DNA from: RGIG1934 sp964492545
GTDB lineage: Bacteria > Bacillota > Clostridia > Lachnospirales > Lachnospiraceae
Reading direction: 5' to 3'
Assembly: GCA_964492545.1 (NCBI GenBank)
Contig: CAZBKO010000085.1
Coordinates: forward strand, 1 to 10,160
DNA length: 10,160 nucleotides
The stretch's first letter is position 1. Every line of letters begins with the position of its first letter. Shown one piece after another: positions 1-6,229 of the stretch. The notes under the pieces were generated by a model, which did not search any database, was not told where the DNA came from, and saw only the letters and a list, made by a program, of their open reading frames with translations. The translations under genes were made by a program, and so were the position numbers.

Positions 1-36
1 AAACTGAATTAGAAATATGGGGAAACTGTTGTCACG

Positions 37-639
37 TTATCTTAATGACATTGCTGAAGTACCTGGTATGCTCGGTATTGTATCAACATAGTATCCATAT
101 GGTATATGAATGCTGACATTTCGTCCAATACTGCTTGTTCCACCATTATAGGATACTCTTAAAATAACTTTATCCTGTCCCTCTTTACCAAGTACATAAT
201 CTGCTTCGCTCTTAATTGGTGAGTTCTCCGACTGGGAAAATCCCAATACTAACGTCTGATCTGATTCAACAAGATTCTTAACATTGATTGTTCTTGTAAA
301 ATAATATTTCTCTTTTGTGACAGGGTGAACAGCCTCGTATTTCACAGTATATACACCTAACTTCGATATATCAAATCCTCCATCATCTGCAACTGATACA
401 TCAACTGCCTTGCCAAGTGCTGTCGTTGCTGTCATTCCTGCCAACAGCTCAAATGAACTATCCTTAATTACGTCACTTTCCTCTTCGCCATCAATAGTAA
501 CATCATCATTATCAACTACATTTACTTCGATTGTATATTTTGCAACCTTTTCACATGTGCCTGAATATGGATTAGAGCACTGTATAGTTACAGTCTGTTT
601 TCCAACCTCATTAATGTCAAAATCATATGCATCAACTCC
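37..639 (-). pseudogene. Downstream part of interrupted Ig-like repeat surface protein
   Basis: This is the same-frame continuation of the secreted repeat protein at 640-1938, cut off by the TAG at 640-642. From 639 the frame stays open for 200 codons to a TAA at 37-39. It first completes the repeat broken by the stop (DFDINEVGKQTVTI, then a Tyr-rich strand ending VNVVD). It then holds another full repeat (GFDISKLGVYTVKYEAVHP, ending INVKNLV) and a last domain ending near IPYGYYVDTIPSIPGTS. The first start-like codons after the stop are a TTG at 444 and an ATG at 435. Neither has a clear ribosome site or a signal peptide, so independent translation into a useful secreted product is unlikely. 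After the TAA the frame is open for the 12 codons left in the window, so whether 37 is the true C-terminus cannot be judged. No LPXTG motif or other anchor is seen. The part could be expressed only by readthrough or if the TAG is an error. Confidence 0.6.
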
Positions 640-1938
640 CTAGTAAGGAAATATGTCATTCTCATATATTCCTTCACATACAATCACATTAAGATTATCC
701 GGATTGCATAAAAAGAATGATGTGTCGCCCTTTCCAACAGAATATTTTATCACATTCTCTTCATCATCCTGCATATCTGAAAGCTTCTGATTACCTAAAA
801 TGGTATATCCGCTTTCTGACTTATACATTATCATAGATTCTGTATATATCTCTTCCTTATCAATTACCGTCAGGCTTACGTTCACCGTACTTAGTTTTCC
901 GGATTTTGGATTATCTATCTCGTATATTAACCCATATGTGCCTTCACCTGAAGTATCTGTCAGGTTTCCCTTGCTGACTAAGGTTACGTTCTTTCTGTCA
1001 ACTCTATACACTTCGTCACCGACGCTATAAAAATTGTTCTTAATCTGTGATAATGTTTCACTTATTCGGTTAGAAGAAGCAAATTCTTCGTTATAGTCAT
1101 AACACTTATAAGAATGATATATAATCTCCCCCTCTTCTTCCTCATCTCCAACAACATTAATATCTACATAATAATCGATAACTTTGGCAGTCTTAGGATC
1201 TACCGATGTATATTTTAGATAATATTTCCCGGCAACATTGATATCAAAATTATCATCATTACTCAATACATAGTCATATGTATTCTCATCCTTATCTACT
1301 ACTGAAACTAAATTCTCCAGGCTAAAGTTTTTATCGCCCAAATCAACAACTACCCATCCTCCGACTACTGGATAATTCGTTACAAACCTGATATTTGCAT
1401 CCTCGTCTATATCCTCTTCATCAGAATAATTGATTTCCAGAGAAAATTCCTCTGACTCAACTACAGTATTCCAATCGTAGTTCTCATCCGTACCGCCGAA
1501 CGCTATTTTGGCTGTGTAATTGCCATTTGATACAACTCCCTCGAAAAACTCGTAAGCATCATAAAATTCGCCCTGGTATTCTACCTTATATTCAAGTACA
1601 CCATCATATCCCGCATCCATTAACTCCTGATAAAATTCCTCGTCAAAGTCATATGCATCAATATTCTCCTTTGAAACATATTTCTTGCCATCAGCGGCTG
1701 TATACTCAGCTTCCATATCAAGTATCCAGTCAATATCTGAGTTGTCGTCTTCATCAACATGCATATCTTTCTTAAAGCCCTGAATATCAAGAGTACCCCC
1801 GGGACTACTTGTATCATTCATCTGAATCTGTGCTGCCGTATTATTACGTTCACCACCTGCGAAGCTCACATTAACATTAGTGAATATCATCGCAATAGCA
1901 ACAATAAAGCTTGTGACTTTCTTAATCCTTCTCATCAT
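640..1938 (-). CDS. Secreted acidic protein with tandem bacterial Ig-like repeats (N-terminal part, ends at in-frame TAG)
   Basis: A 432-residue exported protein of unknown function. Two adjacent ATG codons open it; the first (1936-1938) has GAAGGA at 1948-1953, 9 bases upstream. Residues 1-27 form a signal peptide: MMRRIKK, a hydrophobic core around TSFIVAIAMIF, and a likely cut after VSFA. Residues 28-185 are very acidic and have no recognised fold. Ig-like/DUF5011-type repeats follow, each ending in a G-x-Y-x-x-x-Y strand, a Pro-containing turn and a V-rich strand (about 229-264 and 326-360). A third starts near 361 and is cut at codon 433 by TAG, although the frame and fold go on beyond it. 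Such repeats usually act as stalks of surface adhesins or cell-wall proteins in Clostridia; that role is inferred. The gene is divergent from a MerR-type regulator and has a MerR-style promoter, so it may respond to that regulator's ligand. As it stands the product is truncated within a domain. Confidence 0.75.
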   Translation of the reverse strand: MMRRIKKVTSFIVAIAMIFTNVNVSFAGGERNNTAAQIQMNDTSSPGGTLDIQGFKKDMHVDEDDNSDIDWILDMEAEYTAADGKKYVSKENIDAYDFDEEFYQELMDAGYDGVLEYKVEYQGEFYDAYEFFEGVVSNGNYTAKIAFGGTDENYDWNTVVESEEFSLEINYSDEEDIDEDANIRFVTNYPVVGGWVVVDLGDKNFSLENLVSVVDKDENTYDYVLSNDDNFDINVAGKYYLKYTSVDPKTAKVIDYYVDINVVGDEEEEGEIIYHSYKCYDYNEEFASSNRISETLSQIKNNFYSVGDEVYRVDRKNVTLVSKGNLTDTSGEGTYGLIYEIDNPKSGKLSTVNVSLTVIDKEEIYTESMIMYKSESGYTILGNQKLSDMQDDEENVIKYSVGKGDTSFFLCNPDNLNVIVCEGIYENDIFPY

Positions 1939-1978
1939 ATAATTCTATCCTTCATATCGTGTATTTCACACTTATATT

Positions 1979-2007
1979 TTGACAAATTTTTCAAATAAAT
2001 ATATAAT
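1979..2007 (+). promoter_or_regulatory. Consensus sigma-A promoter of the merR-type gene
   Basis: TTGACA at 1979-1984 and TATAAT at 2002-2007 are separated by exactly 17 bases, a full match to the housekeeping sigma consensus. Transcription would start near 2014, about 78 bases before the regulator's ATG. The dyad at 2019-2034 lies just downstream of that start, so a protein bound there should repress this promoter, which fits MerR-type autoregulation. Confidence 0.75.
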
Positions 2008-2009
2008 AC

Positions 2010-2040
2010 ATTATACTCCGTTCATCCATGAACGAATCAA
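2010..2040 (-). promoter_or_regulatory. MerR-type activatable promoter of the Ig-repeat surface protein
   Basis: On the minus strand TTGATT (2040-2035) and TATAAT (2015-2010) are separated by 19 bases (2034-2016), too long for good unaided recognition. The spacer contains a perfect inverted repeat. A 19-20 bp spacer with a dyad inside it is the known signature of promoters activated by MerR, BmrR and relatives, which untwist the DNA. The start would be near 2003, giving a leader of about 64 bases. The divergent promoter at 1979-2007 lies back to back with it, as in mer operons. Confidence 0.65.
2019..2034. promoter_or_regulatory. Inverted-repeat operator, probable binding site of the adjacent MerR-type regulator
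   Basis: CGTTCAT-CC-ATGAACG is a perfect 7+7 bp inverted repeat with a 2-base centre. It starts directly next to the -35 element and ends three bases before the -10 of the minus-strand promoter. It also covers roughly +6 to +21 of the plus-strand promoter. One site could therefore activate the surface-protein gene and repress the regulator gene. That the neighbouring regulator binds it is inferred from position and spacing. Confidence 0.6.
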
Positions 2041-2055
2041 TGTAAACGTTAACAA
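2040..2055. promoter_or_regulatory. cre-like / LacI-family operator
   Basis: ATGTAAACGTTAACAA fits the cre consensus WTGNAANCGNWNNCW bound by CcpA in Firmicutes, and is also close to the near-palindromic operators of other LacI-family proteins with a central CG. It lies about +27 to +42 of the regulator's transcript, where a bound repressor would act as a roadblock. It touches the -35 of the opposite promoter. Which LacI-family protein binds cannot be told from the sequence. Confidence 0.5.
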
Positions 2056-2091
2056 AAAAAGGAGAAAATATACTCCGGAAATGAGATTATT

Positions 2092-2904
2092 ATGAATTCT
2101 ATTACTATGGACTATTTCCCCATTGCAATGGTTGCAAAAGCCTGCGGTATTTCACGCAGCACTATTCTCCGTCTGGAGGAAAAGGGACTCCTGACGCCTG
2201 TATATACTTCTCCCGAAAGTGGTCGCCGTTACTATGACAACCATAATATATCCCGCATTCTGCAAATTCAGCATCTTCATGCTATGGGATTATCCACTAA
2301 TGAAATTATACAGTATTACAAGAGTAACGGTGATATAACCGGCGGGCTTTCTATCTTGCAGGAAAAACTCTCCCTACTGCAGCGAAGTATTGATGAATTG
2401 TCCATTCGTGCTCAGAAAATACCCGCATTGGAGACATCAATAATAGAGCTTCCTGAATATGTGTGTATCACCAAGGAACATCATGGCTTATACAATAGTG
2501 AAAAATATAATGCTATGTATGAATTTTATAGTGAAGCTATTGAAAAGGGTTACAGATTATCCCCAGAGCCACTCTTTATAATTAACAAACGCACAGATTA
2601 TTTAGATGGCTATATCAGCTCTGAGCCATTTGATTTCATAACATGTATTCCATTGCAAAAAGAAACAGCACCCGCAGATGCTGTTTCATTTCCAGCCTGT
2701 ACAGTGCTGTCCGTACTTATTTATGGTGATTACAAGCTCCTTAACAAAGCCATTCTTTTGCTTGGCGAAGAAATAAAAAGGCTTAATCTCACACCAACTG
2801 ATTACCAGCGAACCATTGGAATTGTAGGTCCATACACCGGCACAGAAATTTCCAGTGATATGTACTGCACACGCCTTGCAGTTCCCATTAATTCTCAGAG
2901 CTGA
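2092..2904 (+). CDS. MerR-family transcriptional regulator, BmrR-like with GyrI-like effector domain
   Basis: A 270-residue DNA-binding regulator close in length to BmrR. Residues 9-29 (FPIAMVAKACGISRSTILRLEEKG) are the MerR helix-turn-helix, followed by the wing with SGRRYY at 43-48 and helices up to about 78. Residues 82-110 look like the dimer coiled coil. Residues 115-268 resemble an AraC/GyrI-type effector-binding domain: an IIELPEYVCIT strand, a YGDYKLLNKAI segment and a final RLAVPIN strand. In this family the domain often binds lipophilic or cationic drugs; the ligand here is unknown. The ATG at 2092 has only a weak ribosome site (GAG, 2083-2085), while a better AAAAGGAG ends 27 bases upstream at 2064. 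The gene is divergent from the Ig-repeat surface protein, whose promoter has a MerR layout. Its 3' end overlaps the convergent ABC permease gene by 17 bases. The target is more likely the surface protein and itself than the exporter, because no copy of the dyad was found before the ABC operon. Confidence 0.85.
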   Translation: MNSITMDYFPIAMVAKACGISRSTILRLEEKGLLTPVYTSPESGRRYYDNHNISRILQIQHLHAMGLSTNEIIQYYKSNGDITGGLSILQEKLSLLQRSIDELSIRAQKIPALETSIIELPEYVCITKEHHGLYNSEKYNAMYEFYSEAIEKGYRLSPEPLFIINKRTDYLDGYISSEPFDFITCIPLQKETAPADAVSFPACTVLSVLIYGDYKLLNKAILLLGEEIKRLNLTPTDYQRTIGIVGPYTGTEISSDMYCTRLAVPINSQS

Positions 2905-4048
2905 CAGCTTTCTTGGCAGCCACAAGGGCCATACCCATAATTGCCATAATAAACAATATCTGTATTCCCATATATTTAAATGTATTTACCAAAATAGCAT
3001 TGGTTATTTCAACTGTTTCGCCTAACATATCATTTATTCTGACGTTCCAATATGTCGGTGTAAATGTGGCAACAGCCTTTATCTCTTTTCCTAAATACTG
3101 TGCCGGAACCATTATTCCACTTATGAAGCTGAGTGCAAGACTGATTGTGTTGGCAGCTGCACTTCTCGCATTCTTACTTTTTACCAATATACTTATAAGA
3201 AATCCTATGGACATTGCTACAAGAGACATAAGCATCATGTTAATTCCCATAAGAGCACCCTTGAAGGTGAGCGCATCTCTGCCCACAATTACTATACCTG
3301 CCACCTCACATATTACCCATATTCCAATGACAAAGCCCACTGTGCAAAGGCTGATTTTTCTGTATAATTTCACTGTGCTTACAGGTGATACAGCATTTCT
3401 CTGTTTAATATTTTTTTCAATAAAAGCATTTATTACTATACCAACACCCAATATTACTGATGCCATTATTCCATAGCAGGAATAATTGTAATAGCTTGAT
3501 ATGAGATTTTTCTCTTTAATATTCTTCGATGCAAATGAAACCTCTACGCCCTGTGATGCATTTTTATCTGCAATTTTGATTAATTCACTAAAAGATGTAT
3601 CGCTCATATTGTTTCTAAGTGTATCAATGGAATCCAAGTAGCTGTTAATTATATTATCTACATAAACTCCGCTGTATGAATCGGTAACCTCCATCTTTTC
3701 AAGGCTCATTTTCTTATCCCCAAGATAATCCTCTTCATATCCCTCCGGAATTATTACTATATATTCAACTATTCTGTAAAATAACGCATCTGCTCTTCCC
3801 TCTTTTGTATCCACAATTGAATGCGGCTTTGTCTTGCTTTCAACAACTGCAGTGAGTGATTTGCTAAGCTCACTGTTATCATGATCAATAACTGCAACGT
3901 TGATATTTTCATTCTTGTACTCACCGGCCTTGGTGTTGCTGTTTGTCTTGACAATCATTATTGTTATTCCAAGAAATATCGCTATATACATTAAAATAAG
4001 TCCGGCATTTTTCTTAATTATTTTCCAAAACACATTATACACTGTCAT
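2888..4048 (-). CDS. ABC-2 type exporter permease (second permease of the operon)
   Basis: A 386-residue membrane subunit of an ABC-2 exporter, expected to pair with the permease just upstream and the ATPase at 5164-6102. Visible topology: one helix at about 16-34, a large extracellular part to about 185, then five helices near 186-209, 231-255, 264-289, 297-317 and 358-378. This is the one-plus-five layout of the ABC2_membrane_3 group. A cytoplasmic RNAVSPVS motif (218-224) matches RNSLSPVS in the partner permease, showing the two are paralogues. The ATG at 4048 has AAGGAGG at 4056-4062, 7 bases upstream, and overlaps the end of the partner gene by 14 bases, which suggests translational coupling. 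It is the last gene of the operon and converges on the MerR-type gene with a 17-base overlap. The substrate cannot be read from the sequence; antimicrobial peptides, drugs or lipids are typical for such pairs. Confidence 0.85.
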   Translation of the reverse strand: MTVYNVFWKIIKKNAGLILMYIAIFLGITIMIVKTNSNTKAGEYKNENINVAVIDHDNSELSKSLTAVVESKTKPHSIVDTKEGRADALFYRIVEYIVIIPEGYEEDYLGDKKMSLEKMEVTDSYSGVYVDNIINSYLDSIDTLRNNMSDTSFSELIKIADKNASQGVEVSFASKNIKEKNLISSYYNYSCYGIMASVILGVGIVINAFIEKNIKQRNAVSPVSTVKLYRKISLCTVGFVIGIWVICEVAGIVIVGRDALTFKGALMGINMMLMSLVAMSIGFLISILVKSKNARSAAANTISLALSFISGIMVPAQYLGKEIKAVATFTPTYWNVRINDMLGETVEITNAILVNTFKYMGIQILFIMAIMGMALVAAKKAVSSEN

Positions 4049-5171
4049 ATCTCTGCCTCCTTATAGCTAATGCTGTTATGGACAGACTGACCACTATCAT
4101 AATAAGCATTACTATGATATTTTGCCAAAATCCATCCAGATTATCATAGTAATATAATCTGTAATAGCTGTCTGTTACCCTGCTGGCCGGGTTGATGATA
4201 TCCAAAACAGGAATATTTTTATGGATAATATACTTCATATCAGAAATCATCAGGCCTGAAAAAAATGAACAGAGTATTGAAACTGCTGTAACTAAACCAA
4301 CTTTAAAGTTCTCACCTTTTTTTGTTATGGCGCTTATGGCCATACCTATACTAACTCCTGTTATTCCACCAATTACAGTGGTTAGCACAATGTAGCCGCG
4401 TCTGTCACCAAAGTTAATCTGCAAAACTAATTGAATATAGAACAGCACAACCGCTAACAGTGCAATCATTACAACACTGCTGGCTGCAAAGCCTGCAAGA
4501 AATTGTGTCCATTTAGACACAGGTGAAAGTGAATTTCTTGTTGCAACAGGCGATAAATCCGCTTGTATATTGATTATCTCGAACACTCCCAGCAGTGCAC
4601 CAAACATACATGTCATTGCTATAGCTGCATAAAAATATGATGCTGATGTGTCAGGCTCATTTCTCTGTTCATTCTTCTGCTCAATATAGGCTTTTGCCTC
4701 ATTTCCAATATCTTCAGGCACCTTACCGGTGCTCATATAAATTTCTCCGCCAAGAGAAATTCTTTTTACAATAATGTCCAAGGTTTCTTTGGCAATTGTC
4801 TGTGATATTCCATTTTCTATAACTATCATATGTGGTTCATCACTGACCTTAACATATACAGCTGCATCGCCGTCTTCAAGCATCTGTGTTGCTTTACTGT
4901 CATCAGCTATCGTCATGTTAAATATCTGGTCATCTGACTCTTTAGACATCTGCTCCATAACTGTCTTGAACATGTCCTTATATTCATATGTGGCATTTTC
5001 TTCCTGACAATACACAATATCAATTACATCAAATTTTTCCGATGACATCATATTGCTGAAGGCCACCTTGAAAAGTGATGTAAGAATAATTGGAAAGCAC
5101 AGAATCCAAAATATAAATTCTTTTGATCTGAAAAGATATTTTAATCTTACTACAAATATTCTTTTAAACAT
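4035..5171 (-). CDS. ABC-2 type exporter permease (first permease of the operon)
   Basis: A 378-residue ABC-2 permease. One helix at about 19-38 is followed by a long extracellular stretch (40-178), then helices near 180-201, 224-250, 261-283, 289-310 and 350-371. The RNSLSPVS motif at 212-219 lies in the cytoplasmic loop between the second and third helices. Together with the next gene it probably forms a heterodimeric channel. The ATG at 5171 has two purine-rich sites upstream, GAGGGA (5174-5179) and AAGGAG (5182-5187). It overlaps the ATPase gene by 8 bases (5164-5171), so the three genes form one translationally coupled operon. The divergent kinase/regulator pair probably controls the operon. 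Export of a toxic peptide or drug is the likeliest role, by analogy with similar linked sets, but no precursor peptide or biosynthetic gene is present in the window. Confidence 0.85.
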   Translation of the reverse strand: MFKRIFVVRLKYLFRSKEFIFWILCFPIILTSLFKVAFSNMMSSEKFDVIDIVYCQEENATYEYKDMFKTVMEQMSKESDDQIFNMTIADDSKATQMLEDGDAAVYVKVSDEPHMIVIENGISQTIAKETLDIIVKRISLGGEIYMSTGKVPEDIGNEAKAYIEQKNEQRNEPDTSASYFYAAIAMTCMFGALLGVFEIINIQADLSPVATRNSLSPVSKWTQFLAGFAASSVVMIALLAVVLFYIQLVLQINFGDRRGYIVLTTVIGGITGVSIGMAISAITKKGENFKVGLVTAVSILCSFFSGLMISDMKYIIHKNIPVLDIINPASRVTDSYYRLYYYDNLDGFWQNIIVMLIMIVVSLSITALAIRRQRYDSV

Positions 5172-6102
5172 TATCCCTCAACTCCTTGCCTGTGATTTCC
5201 AGGAATACGTCGTTCAATGTTGGCTCCTCTGAAAATACGCTTCCCACTGTCATCTGGTGTTCCTGCAAATAATAAAGTATTCCTGCAAGGCAGTGTTTTC
5301 CTTTCTTTGATGATATCTTAAGAAAATTTCCGTCCTTCACTACATTTTCAATATTTGGAAGGTTCTGTATATCTACCAGTGTCTTTTCTGTTGCTTCAGG
5401 AACTTCAATTGTCATTTTCTCTTCTATACCAATCATGGATTTCAGCTCATCCTTCGTTCCACTTGCTATTACTTTGCCCTTATCCATAATCGCTATATTT
5501 GTACAAAGCTGCTCAATTTCCTCCATATAATGTGAAGTATAGAGGATTGTTGCTCCTTCGCTGTTTAGCTTCTTTATTCCCTCCAATATGCTGTTTCGGC
5601 TCTGTGGGTCTACAGCTACTGTTGGTTCATCCATGATTATAAGCTTAGGCTTGTGAGCAATTCCACAGGCAATATTAAGTCTTCTAAGTAGACCGCCGCT
5701 AAGCTTTTTGGGATAGAATTTTACAAATTCCTCAAGTCCCGTAAATTTGACTGCCTCGTCTGTAAGTCTTCTGCATTCATTTTTATCCTTGATATACAGG
5801 CCACAAAAATAGCTGATATTTTCATATACTGTGAGTTCTTCATATACAGCAACGTTCTGCATTACAATTCCTATGTCCTTCTTAATGTCATATGCATCCG
5901 GTGCCATATCCTTGTCAAATACCTGTATTCTTCCTTTATCATAATGAAGCAGTGCCAAAATACAGTTAATTGCCGTGGTTTTTCCCGAACCATTTGGTCC
6001 GAGAAGTCCAAATATTTCTCCTTCATTTACCTGAAGGTTAAGGTGGTCAAGTGCTATGACATCCCCATACCTTTTCACAAGATTTTCAACCTTTATTATC
6101 AT
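5164..6102 (-). CDS. ABC transporter ATP-binding protein, drug/antimicrobial exporter type
   Basis: A 312-residue ATPase that would power the two permeases encoded after it. Walker A is GPNGSGKTT (35-43), the Q-loop glutamine is Q81, the signature is LSGGLLRRL (133-141), Walker B is LIIMDEPT (153-160) with D157 and E158, the D-loop is VAVD (161-164), and the switch histidine is H190. The signature has Leu where the classical LSGGQ has Gln; this position varies in the DrrA/NatA-like exporter group and the rest is intact, so an active enzyme is expected. Residues about 230-312 form the usual C-terminal extension of this group, ending PTLNDVFLEITGKELRDNV. The ATG at 6102 has GGAGG at 6111-6115, 8 bases upstream. 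It is the first gene of the operon, divergent from the histidine kinase across a 127-base gap, and its end overlaps the first permease by 8 bases. Confidence 0.92.
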   Translation of the reverse strand: MIIKVENLVKRYGDVIALDHLNLQVNEGEIFGLLGPNGSGKTTAINCILALLHYDKGRIQVFDKDMAPDAYDIKKDIGIVMQNVAVYEELTVYENISYFCGLYIKDKNECRRLTDEAVKFTGLEEFVKFYPKKLSGGLLRRLNIACGIAHKPKLIIMDEPTVAVDPQSRNSILEGIKKLNSEGATILYTSHYMEEIEQLCTNIAIMDKGKVIASGTKDELKSMIGIEEKMTIEVPEATEKTLVDIQNLPNIENVVKDGNFLKISSKKGKHCLAGILYYLQEHQMTVGSVFSEEPTLNDVFLEITGKELRDNV

Positions 6103-6229
6103 GAATTAATCCTCCATTCATCAGTGTGCATCAACTTTCTATATCATAATACTCTAATTTATATTATAATAGTAGTGCCTAAAGATAGGTATTATAATGA
6201 CAAATGTCATATATTGAATGGAGATTTTT
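6103..6229. promoter_or_regulatory. Divergent promoter region with palindromes between the ABC operon and the kinase/regulator operon
   Basis: No gene is seen in these 127 bases. The 9-mer TATTATAAT occurs twice (6162-6170 and 6190-6198), each containing the 8-base palindrome ATTATAAT, which can serve as a -10 element on either strand; no good -35 was found. Between them is CCTA-AAGA-TAGG (6178-6189), and just after them ATGACA-AA-TGTCAT (6197-6210). Weak -35 elements beside dyads suggest activation, probably by the response regulator at 7326. This is inferred from position; no site for this regulator is known to me. Confidence 0.45.
6220..6223 (+). promoter_or_regulatory. Ribosome binding site that sets the kinase start at 6230
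   Basis: GGAG stands 6 bases before the ATG at 6230. The alternative in-frame ATG at 6218 overlaps this site and has no purine-rich sequence ahead of it, so the shorter protein is preferred. Confidence 0.6.

Noticed and set aside
1..36. Continuation of the surface protein beyond the TAA at 37-39
   Set aside because: Only 12 open codons remain in the window, which is expected by chance; no domain match can be judged.
640..642. Pyrrolysine or other amber recoding as the explanation of the TAG
   Set aside because: No pyl gene, suppressor tRNA or downstream structure is visible, and surface repeat proteins are not known pyrrolysine proteins; kept only as one option in the finding.
800..1030. 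Plus-strand frames inside the surface protein and similar antisense frames elsewhere
   Set aside because: They are shadows of well-supported genes, without ribosome sites or recognisable domains.
2081..2095. Four-codon leader peptide (ATG AGA TTA TTA TGA) overlapping the regulator start
   Set aside because: Too short to judge, and the nearest GGAG is 16 bases away; probably coincidence.
6218..6229. Kinase start at the upstream ATG
   Set aside because: That ATG overlaps the GGAG that serves the ATG at 6230 and has no ribosome site of its own.
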